A DNA stretch of 64,000 nt from CALMEH01 sp964548225 (GCA_964548225.1 CAZJQP010000003.1:107065-171064); one strand, 5' to 3'. Shown: positions 43,957-52,946, counted from the first letter of the stretch. Numbers and translations are program-made. Notes: generated by a model not told the origin, from the letters alone.

Positions 43957-46407
43957 TTACGGCAAATAAGCCGCGGCAACAGGAATATCGCCATTGATTC
44001 CCCATGGTGCAACTAACAAATTATTATCGGTGCTTTGCAGAATATACCAGAAACCGTTTGAAGGACGGAAAACCGCAATATCCGTGCGCCCGTCGCCATC
44101 GTAATCCGAAGGAACAAGACGGTCATCGCTCAAACCAAATTGGAGAATGCGGTTGCTATTATTGCGACTGTTCAAAATATACCAAACACCCGCACGGAAA
44201 ACCGCGGCATCAGATTTACCATCGCCGTCGTAATCGCCAACCGCCGGTTTGTCGCCGCCCAAGCCCCAATGAAAACTGTAAATGCTATTATTTGAGCTTC
44301 GCAAAATCCACCAATCACCGGTTGAGGGACGGAAAATTGCAACATCGGCACGGTTATCACCATCATAATCGCCAACGACCGGAACATCTCCGTTTAAGCC
44401 GAATTTGACGCTTTTTTGCGAGTTTGTGTTGCTTTGTAAAATGTTCCAAGTCGCGTTTGACGGGCGAAAATACGCTATATCGGTTTTGCCGTCGCCGTCA
44501 AAATCAGCCGGAGTCAGAATATCATTTGCCGTGCCGAAGAATTTTGACGTTATCGAATTATCTGAACTTTGCAAAATGTCCCAACGTCCTAAAGCCGGAA
44601 TGAAAACGGCATAATCGGTTTTGCCGTCGCCGTCGTAATCACTCGGCGCGATGCGGTTGCCGCTTTCCCCAAAATATGTAGAACTATATCCGCCGCCAAA
44701 CATATCGAATAGCGAATACCAAATGCCTTCCGATGGACGAAAAATGGCAAAATCATTTTTACGGTCGCCATTAAAATCGCTCAACAAACGCTTTGCAAGC
44801 AAACTGATTTCTGCCTCACCGATTTTGTAGTTTAGCGTGGTTGTCGAATCATTCGGAAAAATATTCGTTCCCGAAGCAGTATAAAAAATCTTCCGCCCGT
44901 CCGCCGAAAAAGATGCTCCTGTCACTACACCGTTTTGTCCACCTGATAGATTTCGATTGAGTGTCGCAAGAATCGAAACGCCCGAAGAAATGTCGCGGAC
45001 GTAAGCATCTTGTGTTGCGGCGTTATCACGAACGCTCAACGGCTCGGACGTTATAAATGAAATTAAACGCCCGTTATCGCTGATTTCGGATAGTGTTGCA
45101 CCGTCGGTTGTCGAACTCGGCGAATTGTTCGCGTTTAAACTCACATAACTCGTCGAATTTGTTTGCAAATCGCGTAAGAAAACGTCGTTTGTGGTATTAT
45201 TCGCTTCGTCAAAACCATTGACCAGATTCGAGGCTTTGCTCGTAAAAGCAACGTAATGACCATCAGGCGTAATGTCTGAGGTCGAGGATGCGGCGTTAGC
45301 GGCTGTGCCGTCGCGGGCAATGCTCACGAGTCTGGCTGTCGTTTCTCCTTTGTAACAATAAATATCAGTATTCGGATTTGTATCGGCGGAATTCAAATTT
45401 GTTGCATTGCTCGCAAAAATGATAGTTGGCGGAAATGTGCCGGAATTTTCGGCGATTACGCCGCCGAAACTCGCGCCGTTGCCTGTTGCCGTGCCGGTCG
45501 CATTCATACTCGCCGGACCGATATTTCCGCCGGACGAAATGACATCGAACAAAAAAACATCGTTGGCGTTGTTAGTATCAGGTGTAAAGGGTAGATAATT
45601 GCTCGCTGGACTCGTCCAGACAACAAATCTGCCGTTGCCGGAAATCGAAAGAGGTTGTGAAACATCAACTGCCGCATTACCGGGCGTTGCAACGGCGGCG
45701 TTGGCATGGCTGGCAAGAAAGGTTTGATTCGTCTGCATATCGCGCACAAAAACTTGCTGTGTATTTGTCATAGGATAGCCCGTAATCAAATTGTTTGCCT
45801 GACTAAAAAAGGCAACATACCGCCCGTCGTTGCTGATAACGGGGGAACGCGCAGGTGCATTACCCGCAAATCCGCCCGTGCCGACGCTAACCAATTCCGA
45901 TGCACCTGTTTGCACTTCATAACGAAAAATTTGCCTGCCACCTATTCCGCCTGAAATTGCATCAATCCCGTCATAAACGACATATCGCCCGTCGGGGGTA
46001 ATTGAGGCATAACCGCCACCTGTTCCTCTCAAACTGCCGAAAACAAAACGACAGCTTAGGCAAACCGTTTCACCCGACAGTTTATTACGCAGATATACAT
46101 TAAAAATAGTTTCGGAACTCAGATTTTCAACCGTTCCGGGAACAAATTCGTTCGGCTGACTGCTACTGGCAAACGCATAAATATTGCCATCTGCACTGCT
46201 GTCGAGAAAAAAGGTGCTACGGTGAAATATGACGTTCGTTGGCGGATTGCCAATTTCAACCGAACCGCCAAGAACCTGACCACTAAAACTCTGACTCGCC
46301 ACGACGGAACGCACCGCCGAAGCGTTTGCTGTCAAAATCATTGAAAACAAAACGGCAAAAGTGCCGCAAATTCTTAAAACTATTTCTAAATTTATTTTCC
46401 TTCTCAT
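43957..46407 (-). CDS. Secreted TolB-like propeller and VCBS/FG-GAP protein (module 3)
   Basis: 816 residues from ATG 46407, preceded by AAGGAGAAATACA (the frame is open 21 bp further). Signal peptide ends about LTANASA. Residues about 90-525 form a PD40-type propeller (ITPDGRYVVYDG, ISNDGRYVAFFSQANNL, ISGNGRFVVWTS). Residues about 535-816 are VCBS repeats (DFNGDRKNDFAIFRPSEGIWY, DYDGDGKTDYAVF, DYDGDGRTDIAVFRPSNGFWYIL) like those at 7878 and 37714. Likely extracellular. It is transcribed after the small CPxC gene of the module. Confidence 0.83.
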   Translation of the reverse strand: MRRKINLEIVLRICGTFAVLFSMILTANASAVRSVVASQSFSGQVLGGSVEIGNPPTNVIFHRSTFFLDSSADGNIYAFASSSQPNEFVPGTVENLSSETIFNVYLRNKLSGETVCLSCRFVFGSLRGTGGGYASITPDGRYVVYDGIDAISGGIGGRQIFRYEVQTGASELVSVGTGGFAGNAPARSPVISNDGRYVAFFSQANNLITGYPMTNTQQVFVRDMQTNQTFLASHANAAVATPGNAAVDVSQPLSISGNGRFVVWTSPASNYLPFTPDTNNANDVFLFDVISSGGNIGPASMNATGTATGNGASFGGVIAENSGTFPPTIIFASNATNLNSADTNPNTDIYCYKGETTARLVSIARDGTAANAASSTSDITPDGHYVAFTSKASNLVNGFDEANNTTNDVFLRDLQTNSTSYVSLNANNSPSSTTDGATLSEISDNGRLISFITSEPLSVRDNAATQDAYVRDISSGVSILATLNRNLSGGQNGVVTGASFSADGRKIFYTASGTNIFPNDSTTTLNYKIGEAEISLLAKRLLSDFNGDRKNDFAIFRPSEGIWYSLFDMFGGGYSSTYFGESGNRIAPSDYDGDGKTDYAVFIPALGRWDILQSSDNSITSKFFGTANDILTPADFDGDGKTDIAYFRPSNATWNILQSNTNSQKSVKFGLNGDVPVVGDYDGDNRADVAIFRPSTGDWWILRSSNNSIYSFHWGLGGDKPAVGDYDGDGKSDAAVFRAGVWYILNSRNNSNRILQFGLSDDRLVPSDYDGDGRTDIAVFRPSNGFWYILQSTDNNLLVAPWGINGDIPVAAAYLP

Positions 46408-46462
46408 TGTATTTCTCCTTAAAATCATTTATCTTCACTAACTTATGTTTCCCCGTATTTTT

Positions 46463-46702
46463 CTAATGCGGAGAAATTATTTCCTCATTAAAAGTTTCAC
46501 CATTGTTTTCCGTCGTAACCTTAATCTCTGCATCTGCTTCCGATAAAACGGTTACGGCTGAACTCACCGCTTCGGCTATCCGCGATTGACACATCGGACA
46601 AAGTGGTAAATCTGTTTCGGTTGATACTTCCTGTAATTTGGAACGGATTGCCAGAATCTCTCTGGTTGTTACTAAAATTTTTATTGTGCGAACCTTCTTC
46701 AT
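46463..46702 (-). CDS. Small CPxC protein, module 3
   Basis: 79 residues from ATG 46702, preceded by AGAGGAAAAGC (an in-frame ATG 21 bp upstream is less well placed). Basic beta-like N terminus KKVRTIKILVTTREILAIRSK, then LCPMCQSRIAEAVSSAVTVL and an acidic C terminus (EADAEIKVTTENNGETFNEE). Paralogous in pattern and position to the 64-residue protein at 41401. Same ribosome-site style (AGAGGAAA). Followed by the TolB/VCBS secreted protein gene. Function unknown. Confidence 0.65.
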   Translation of the reverse strand: MKKVRTIKILVTTREILAIRSKLQEVSTETDLPLCPMCQSRIAEAVSSAVTVLSEADAEIKVTTENNGETFNEEIISPH

Positions 46703-46788
46703 CGCTTTTCCTCTTTTTGCCAACTTGCGCTAAAATTGCGCTTGATGACTAGATTTGCTGACGTATTCAAGTTTGGCTGAAACAAATG

Positions 46789-46847
46789 GTGAATGTCGTT
46801 ACCGTTTGGTAACGATTGTGGTTACGATTGGTGAAAGTTACGGTAAC
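46789..46847 (+). promoter_or_regulatory. Five-box direct-repeat operator, module 3
   Basis: GTGAA at 46789 within GGTGAATGTCGTT (46788-46800), then GTAAC 46809, GTTAC 46821, GTGAA 46831, GTAAC 46843 (spacings 20, 12, 10, 12). It also contains the palindrome GTTACCGTTTGGTAAC (46798-46813). The layout matches modules 1 and 2. It lies upstream of the regulator ATG at 46889. Confidence 0.6.
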
Positions 46848-46888
46848 TATTTTTCTTTTCGAGCTAAAGCATTGACGGAGCTTTGTTT

Positions 46889-49072
46889 ATGGAAGAAACA
46901 AATTTTCGTTATTTCGAGTTTGGCGAGTTCCGATTGGACGCGCATCGGCGGATTTTGCAAAAAAATGGCACGACTGTTCATCTTACGCCGCGTTCTTTTG
47001 ACCTTTTGTGTGTAATGGTCGAAAACGCCGGAAGAGTTCTTGAACACAATGAATTGCTCGACAAGGTTTGGGACGACGCATTTGTCGAACAGTCAAATTT
47101 AAAAAAAACAATTTCCGTTCTGCGCCAAGCACTTGGCGAATCGCCCGAAGCGAGCGAATTTATCACAACCGTTCCGCGCCGTGGCTATCGTTTCAGCACG
47201 ACGGTTCGCCCATTTACCGACGAGGCGATTTTGATTCGAGAAACCAGAGCCGAAATTATTGTCGAAGAAATTGAAGAAACCTCCGAGAAAAAAACTCTTA
47301 CAGCCGCACCAACGAATTTACTTGATAAAATCAAACGTCATAAAATTGCCGGTGCGCTTGTTTTCCTGCTCGCACTTTTCGCAATCAGCCTTCTTGCATG
47401 GCACTTTCTCAAATCAATCGGACAAAGATTTTCAGTCGAAAAACTCCGACAAACAAAACTTTTAACAGCAAATAGCCTTACCAACGGCGTGCTTTCCGGT
47501 GATGGCAACTTTTTTGTCTATACCACTGTTGATAAAGAAAGTTCGAGCCTTTGGACGAAAGACACAGCTACGGGCGGTGCGACACAGATTTTTCAAATGA
47601 GGAATTCTTACTTTTGGTTTTTTACGCTCACACCTGACAGCAAATACGTCTATTTCACTGTCAACAACCGTGAGGATGCGACCAAAAACGGGTTTTACCG
47701 TATTCCGATAATCGGCGGAACTCCTGAACTGATTTACGAAAAAAACATCCGCGATCCGCGATTTTCACCAGACGGAACAAGATTGGCGGTTGTCCAAATT
47801 TTTAACGAAGAAAATGTTGACCAAGCCAAACTTCTAACGATGAAGCCCGACGGAAGCGATGAAAAAGAAATTCTCACTTTGCCGAAATACAAATTATTTC
47901 GTAATTTCGGTTGGTCGCCTGACGGTAATTCGCTGACATTCGCCGTAAAAATTCAACCTCCCAACGAAAAAGCGAAAAGTTATGTTGCCGACATTCCGGC
48001 AAACGGCGGCACGGAAAGAATCATTTTACCCGAACAGGAAAAACTATTTTTCTTTAATTGTTGGTTGCCTGACGCAAACAGTTTTCTACTCGGACTGCGC
48101 GAAGAAAATGCAGAAATTTATCAAATCTGGCAATATTTTCCCGGCGGCGGTGAGATGAATCGCGTAACAAACGACGATTTCTCTTATTCTGTGTCCAGCA
48201 TTTCGCAAGACGGCAAAATAATCGGCACGGTGCGAAGTTTCGGTTTGAAGTCAATTTGGATTTCAGATGGTGATAATTTCGATTTCAAACAAATTGTTTC
48301 AGGAACGAACGCCTTTCATTCTTTATCGTGGACGGCTGACGGACGACTCGTCATATCGTCGTTGGAAAAAGGTAAAGAAGTTGTCGCTATTATGAATGCC
48401 GACGGCAGTCAGAAACGGAATTTGACCAAAGGCGACGATGGTGTGCGGCTTTTCCCGTTGATTTCGCAAGATGGGAAACATATCGTTTTTCATTCCGAAA
48501 AAAGCGGCGACCGCCAGGTTTGGCGCATGGATTTAGACGGCAGAAACTTGACGCAATTAACAAAAGGCGCAAATGTGGGCGAAACAAAATTGCTTTCTGA
48601 TGGACAAACTTTGATTTACAGTGCCTATACAAAAATGGCAACCTGGACTTTGATTAAGCAAACTGCCGACGGACAGACCATTCAACTAACTGATACAAAC
48701 ACACACGAATGGGATGTTTCTCCGAACGAAAAATATTTTGCTTATTTTGGAGTTCACGAACAAACACAGAAGATTTATCTTTACGTCCGCGATTTGCAAA
48801 CCGGTGAAACGCTCAAAACTTTTGACACGGAAAACGGAAATCTTGTGCGTTGGACACCCGACAATCAAGTCCTTACCTACACTCGCAAAAAAAACGGCGT
48901 ATCAGAAATTATTCGACAACCCTTAGACGGCGGCGAACCGCAAGTTTTGACAACCGTGCGCGGTGAGCTGATTTCCAACTTTTATTGGTCACCTGACGGC
49001 AAACACATCGCGCTCGTCCGCAATAACAATCAAGCCGAAGCGATTTTGATTCAAAGCGATGAAACGCGGTAA
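46889..49072 (+). CDS. Membrane-anchored winged-helix regulator with WD40-like propeller, module 3
   Basis: 727 residues from ATG 46889, with GGAG 12 bp upstream (a TTG at 46883 is a weaker start). OmpR/PhoB-type domain about 3-105 (YFEFGEFRLDAHRRIL, LLDKVWDDAFVEQSNLKKTISVLRQAL, FITTVPRRGYRFS), transmembrane helix about 152-172 (GALVFLLALFAISLLAWHFL), then PD40/TolB repeats to the end (FSPDGTRLAVVQ, WSPDGNSLTFAV, WSPDGKHIALVR). Paralogue of the regulators at 35244 and 41745. An enoyl-CoA hydratase gene follows 15 bp downstream and may be read through. Confidence 0.88.
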   Translation: MEETNFRYFEFGEFRLDAHRRILQKNGTTVHLTPRSFDLLCVMVENAGRVLEHNELLDKVWDDAFVEQSNLKKTISVLRQALGESPEASEFITTVPRRGYRFSTTVRPFTDEAILIRETRAEIIVEEIEETSEKKTLTAAPTNLLDKIKRHKIAGALVFLLALFAISLLAWHFLKSIGQRFSVEKLRQTKLLTANSLTNGVLSGDGNFFVYTTVDKESSSLWTKDTATGGATQIFQMRNSYFWFFTLTPDSKYVYFTVNNREDATKNGFYRIPIIGGTPELIYEKNIRDPRFSPDGTRLAVVQIFNEENVDQAKLLTMKPDGSDEKEILTLPKYKLFRNFGWSPDGNSLTFAVKIQPPNEKAKSYVADIPANGGTERIILPEQEKLFFFNCWLPDANSFLLGLREENAEIYQIWQYFPGGGEMNRVTNDDFSYSVSSISQDGKIIGTVRSFGLKSIWISDGDNFDFKQIVSGTNAFHSLSWTADGRLVISSLEKGKEVVAIMNADGSQKRNLTKGDDGVRLFPLISQDGKHIVFHSEKSGDRQVWRMDLDGRNLTQLTKGANVGETKLLSDGQTLIYSAYTKMATWTLIKQTADGQTIQLTDTNTHEWDVSPNEKYFAYFGVHEQTQKIYLYVRDLQTGETLKTFDTENGNLVRWTPDNQVLTYTRKKNGVSEIIRQPLDGGEPQVLTTVRGELISNFYWSPDGKHIALVRNNNQAEAILIQSDETR

Positions 49073-49087
49073 ATTATTCAATAGATT

Positions 49088-49843
49088 ATGTCAGAAATTT
49101 TAATCAATAAAGAAAATTCCATTTTAACCATCACATTAAATCGTTCAGAAAAGCGCAATGCTTTGAATGACGGTTTGATAAATTCGCTAAAAGCCGAATT
49201 GAAGAAAGCAAATGAAGACGAAACATTTCGTGCAATAGTCATTCGCGGCGCGGGCAAAGATTTTTGTTCGGGTGCAGATTTGTCAGCGTTGCAGAAAATT
49301 GCCGAATCAGACGTTTTGGAGAATCTTTGGGACGCGGAAAATTTGATGGAATTGTTTGCGCTGATTCGCAAAATAAAAATTCCGGTCATTGCAGCGGTTC
49401 AAGGTCGCGCACTTGCGGGCGGTTGCGGGTTGGCGACGGCTTGCGACATTGTTTTGGCTTCTAAATCTGCGCGTTTCGGCTATCCGGAAGTTAAAATCGG
49501 TTTTGTTCCGGCAATGGTTATGGCGATTTTGCGGCGGAATCTTTCGGAGAAAAAATCGTTTGAATTGATAACGCAAGGCTTTGAATTTTCAGCGGAAGAA
49601 GCTGAAAGATTCGGTTTGATAAATCGCGTTTTTGAAGATGAAACTTTTGAGGCGGACGTTCAGAATTATGTTTCCGTCTATGAAAAAGTTTCGCGTTCGG
49701 CAGTTGTTTTGTCAAAGAAATTGCTTTATCAAATGGACGGAATGACTTTCGAAACGGCACTCGAAACGGGCGCGGAAGTCAATGCAATTGCGCGGTTGAC
49801 GGAAGATTGCCGACAAGGAATCGCTAAATTTTTGAACAAATAA
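49088..49843 (+). CDS. Enoyl-CoA hydratase/isomerase family protein
   Basis: 251 residues, full crotonase length. NRSEKRNALNDGLINSLKAEL at the N terminus, the oxyanion-hole segment GAGKDFCSGADLSAL, and AVQGRALAGGCGLATACDIVLASKSARFGYPEVKIG with the second backbone-amide site. The hydratase Glu position is occupied within PEVKIGFVPAM. Substrate cannot be told from sequence; candidates are methylglutaconyl-CoA-type or fatty acyl hydratases. It follows regulator 3 by 15 bp with only a weak ribosome site. It ends one base before the convergent TMTC-like gene. Confidence 0.87.
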   Translation: MSEILINKENSILTITLNRSEKRNALNDGLINSLKAELKKANEDETFRAIVIRGAGKDFCSGADLSALQKIAESDVLENLWDAENLMELFALIRKIKIPVIAAVQGRALAGGCGLATACDIVLASKSARFGYPEVKIGFVPAMVMAILRRNLSEKKSFELITQGFEFSAEEAERFGLINRVFEDETFEADVQNYVSVYEKVSRSAVVLSKKLLYQMDGMTFETALETGAEVNAIARLTEDCRQGIAKFLNK

Positions 49844-51712
49844 TTACTGCAATTTTTTGAGCAAATCATTCGCTTGTTTTCGGTTGGCTTCGGTTGTTTT
49901 GTCCTGCATTGTGGCAGTTAATTTTAGATATTCCTGCAAATTCGTTTTAGCATTTTCTTTGTCGCCGTTTTCGGCGTAGAGCATTCCAAGACGCAAAAAA
50001 ACATTTTTTGAAGTCGGCAGAAATTCTGCCCGCGCTTGGTTTTTAGCGTTTTCGAGTTCTTGTAAGGCTTCCGGTTTGCGGTCTTGCTGATACAAAATGA
50101 TTGCCAATTTTTCGGTCAAAGCCGCTTTATAAATCGGCAGACGCTTGATGGCTTCGCGCAAATATTTTTCCGCGCTAGAAAAATCTTTTTTGCGTTGAAG
50201 CGTGGCGGCTAGAGCTTCGTAAGACTGATAAAGCGTGTAGCCGTTAACGCTTTCGTCTTTCATCTCCGTAATTTTTTGCAGATCCAAGACAGCTTCTTCA
50301 AATTTCTCGCTTTTGATAAAACTTTGCGCTCTACCCAAATAAGCGTTAGGTGTAGCTTTTATATCAAGCGAATTGTTGAAAGCCTCGATAGATTCATTAT
50401 TTTTGCCTTTTTCGTAAAGAGCAACGCCGAGTTGCGACCAATTAAATGCTGATTTTTCATCAACTTTTACGGTGTGTGACCAAAGCGAAAGCTCATTTAT
50501 CCACATCAGATTTGAAAGAAATGTTTGGAAAGCCAGTGGAAGGCTCAAAACAATTGCCAGAATCATTGTGTAAAGTTCGCCCTTCTCCTTAAAAAAGTTG
50601 ATCAAAACATCTTGCAGAAAAGGCAAAACAAGCAACAAAAAGCCCAAAAGCGGCAGATACAAATAACGGTCGTGAACAATCTGTTCGGGCAAAAACGCAG
50701 TAATATTAAATATTGGCAGAAGTGGCAAGATAAAAAGTGCTAAACCGATTTTCTGCACGAAAGAACGCTTTGCCAGAAGGTAAAACGCGGCGCAAGCAAG
50801 AATTGAAACAATTAACGGCAGAACAAAGCCGAAGAAATCAAATTTCAGAGTCGGGCGCAAAGGATAATTTGCACCGATTGAAAGCGGAAAAAAGATTTGT
50901 TTGAGATAAAAAACAAAAACCGAAGGCGCACTCAAAACAGCCGTTCCAAAACCAACTGCATCTTCCGCCGGAATCGAAATTGCACCTAAAACAGTCCAAC
51001 GCGAAAAAAAATAAATGACCGCAACAATAACAAAAGGAATGATTTTGAAAATGTTTGATTTAGCGAAAATCCCTTCTTCCGAATTTCTCGAAAACACTAA
51101 GAAATAAAGCGGAAAACAGAGCATTGCAACTTCTTTCGCACCCAAAGCCAGCGCGTAAAAAACGAGTGATAAAAGCAAATCGAGCGTAATCAGCGAAGTT
51201 TTGTTTGCGTTGTCGGCGGTATTTTCGGCAAACCACAGAGAAGCCAGAAAAAACAACGCGAAAAGCAAATCAGGTGAGCCTGAAATCCACGCGATTGATT
51301 CGACGTGAACGGGATGAACCGCAAAAATCAGGGTTATTGCAAATGATAAAAGCGCGGATAAATTCCATCGCCGCAGAAGCAAAAAAGCAAGCAAACAAAC
51401 GCCGATATGAAGCAAAACATTCAAAAGATGCCACCCGAACGGACTCAGCCCGAAGACTTGATAATTCAAGATTTGCCAAGCTGTAAAGGTCGGTCGCCAA
51501 TAATTGCTGGCAGTTTGGTTGCCGTCGCCTTTGAATGCCCAAACGTCCGAAGTCAGAGCTTTTCCGACGAGTGAAATGTCTTGAATCAAAGGATTTCTAA
51601 CGATTTGCCGATTGTCGTCATAAACAAATTCGCCGCCGAGCGAGTTTGCATACACAATAAACCCTATCACGGAAAGAAAAATCAGCCATCGGAGTTCGCT
51701 TTTGATATTCAT
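49844..51712 (-). CDS. TMTC-like membrane glycosyltransferase with TPR tail
   Basis: 622 residues. The N terminus FIVYANSLGGEFVYDDNRQIVRNPLI, then DVWAFKG...SNYWRPTFTAWQILNYQVFGLSPFGWHLLNVLLH, is the GT-C pattern of TMTC (DUF1736) proteins with the acidic DD near the first extracytoplasmic loop. About ten transmembrane segments run to about 410. From about 420 to the end are TPR-type helical repeats (SQLGVALYEKGKNNESIEAFNNSL, FLRLGMLYAENGDKENAKTNL). Eukaryotic TMTCs are O-mannosyltransferases; the bacterial acceptor is unknown. It lies 15 bp after the upstream ECH gene, probably co-transcribed. Confidence 0.8.
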   Translation of the reverse strand: MNIKSELRWLIFLSVIGFIVYANSLGGEFVYDDNRQIVRNPLIQDISLVGKALTSDVWAFKGDGNQTASNYWRPTFTAWQILNYQVFGLSPFGWHLLNVLLHIGVCLLAFLLLRRWNLSALLSFAITLIFAVHPVHVESIAWISGSPDLLFALFFLASLWFAENTADNANKTSLITLDLLLSLVFYALALGAKEVAMLCFPLYFLVFSRNSEEGIFAKSNIFKIIPFVIVAVIYFFSRWTVLGAISIPAEDAVGFGTAVLSAPSVFVFYLKQIFFPLSIGANYPLRPTLKFDFFGFVLPLIVSILACAAFYLLAKRSFVQKIGLALFILPLLPIFNITAFLPEQIVHDRYLYLPLLGFLLLVLPFLQDVLINFFKEKGELYTMILAIVLSLPLAFQTFLSNLMWINELSLWSHTVKVDEKSAFNWSQLGVALYEKGKNNESIEAFNNSLDIKATPNAYLGRAQSFIKSEKFEEAVLDLQKITEMKDESVNGYTLYQSYEALAATLQRKKDFSSAEKYLREAIKRLPIYKAALTEKLAIILYQQDRKPEALQELENAKNQARAEFLPTSKNVFLRLGMLYAENGDKENAKTNLQEYLKLTATMQDKTTEANRKQANDLLKKLQ

Positions 51713-51727
51713 TGAGTTCTCTAAATT

Positions 51728-52306
51728 TTATGCTTCAAGCGTCCGCAAAGCAAATTCGAGCGGATTTTCGGCGATTTCGTCAATTAAACCGATGCGTAAC
51801 GCTTCATTTGAGTCAATTCTTTTCGCTGTCAAAAAAATTTCCAGAGCCTTCGCTTCGCCAATCAGACGAGGCAACCTCTGCGTTCCGCTCCAACCCGTCA
51901 TAATTCCTAAACCAACGCCCGGATGACAAAACTGTGCCTGTGGCGAAGCAATTCGTTTTTTGCAGGACAAAGCCAAATCTAATGCGCCACCGAAACAAAA
52001 ACCGTTTATCGCCGCTATTGAATTAGTCGCGGCGATTTTATTCATCAGATTTTGTCCACGCCGCGCAAATTCCTTCACCGTCTTTTCCGTAACTTCGGCA
52101 ATCTCGCGCAAATCCGCGCCTGAAGCAAAAACGTCCTGTTTGCCCGTGAAAATTATTCTTTTAATTACCGGATTTTTTGCCGTTTCGTCAAGAATTTCGT
52201 GCAATTCATCCAACACGAAAACCGATAAAGGACTTCTGATTTCGGGACGATTGAAACGAATAATTATGTTTTTGTCGAAAAATTCGAGTTCAATGGCGTT
52301 AGACAT
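51728..52306 (-). CDS. Enoyl-CoA hydratase/isomerase family protein, short C terminus
   Basis: 192 residues from ATG 52306 (the frame runs upstream to 52441 over the divergent ppa start and is rejected). Crotonase features: FNRPEIRSPLSVFVLDEL, GKQDVFASGADLREIAE, AAINGFCFGGALDLALSCKKRIASPQAQFCHPGVGLGI. It ends at about the point where the C-terminal helices of a normal roughly 255-residue enzyme begin (LIDEIAENPLEFALRTLEA), so it lacks about 55 residues that usually help trimer assembly. It may be a functional short variant. Next gene: TMTC-like protein. Confidence 0.8.
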   Translation of the reverse strand: MSNAIELEFFDKNIIIRFNRPEIRSPLSVFVLDELHEILDETAKNPVIKRIIFTGKQDVFASGADLREIAEVTEKTVKEFARRGQNLMNKIAATNSIAAINGFCFGGALDLALSCKKRIASPQAQFCHPGVGLGIMTGWSGTQRLPRLIGEAKALEIFLTAKRIDSNEALRIGLIDEIAENPLEFALRTLEA

Positions 52307-52334
52307 TTGCTTTTCTGTAATCAATAATAAACAA

Positions 52335-52946
52335 ATGTATCGAATCAACAAAGCGCATCCGTGGCACGGCATTTCGATTGGCGAAAATGCACCGCAGGAA
52401 GTTACGGTTTTTATAGAAATTGTCCCGCGCGATACGGTCAAATATGAGGTTGATAAAGAAACGGGTTATTTGAAAATTGACCGCCCGCAACAATATTCAA
52501 ACGTCGTTCCGGCAAATTACGGCTTTATTCCGCAAACATATTGTGGTGAAAACATTGCTGAATATGCCACAAAATACTCCGGCAAAGAGGTAAAAAAAGG
52601 CGACGGTGATCCGCTTGATATTTTAGTTTTATCAGAACATCACATTCCTCGCGGCGACATTATCTTGAAGGCAAAACCGATTGGCGGATTTTGTTTGATA
52701 GACAATGGCGAAGCCGATGATAAAATAATTGCAACATTAGTCAGCGATAAAATTTACGAGAATTTCGCTGATATTTCTGAACTTCCCGAAGCAATTATCA
52801 ATCGTTTGAAGCATTATTTTTTGACTTATAAATCTCTGCCGAGTGAACCAAATATTTGCGAAATTGCCTATATTTACGGACGCGAAAAAGCATACGAGGT
52901 TATCAATCAAGCCATAAAAGATTACAAAATTTTAACCGCTATTTAA
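52335..52946 (+). CDS. ppa: Inorganic pyrophosphatase
   Basis: 203-residue soluble family I pyrophosphatase, hydrolysing PPi to two phosphates with Mg2+. Start ATG 52335 gives MYRINKAHPWHGI. VFIEIVPRDTVKYEVDKETG, VPANYGFIPQTYCG and the metal-binding signature GDGDPLDILVLSEH are all present, with PIGGFCLIDNGEADDKIIA following. Its start codon is only 28 bp from the divergent ECH start, so at least one promoter must lie inside the opposite coding sequence. The 3' end overlaps the convergent gene by 8 bp. Confidence 0.95.
   Translation: MYRINKAHPWHGISIGENAPQEVTVFIEIVPRDTVKYEVDKETGYLKIDRPQQYSNVVPANYGFIPQTYCGENIAEYATKYSGKEVKKGDGDPLDILVLSEHHIPRGDIILKAKPIGGFCLIDNGEADDKIIATLVSDKIYENFADISELPEAIINRLKHYFLTYKSLPSEPNICEIAYIYGREKAYEVINQAIKDYKILTAI

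Noticed and set aside
51960..52334. 125-codon upstream extension of inorganic pyrophosphatase
   Set aside because: It is antisense to the enoyl-CoA hydratase-like gene; the family N terminus begins at ATG 52335.
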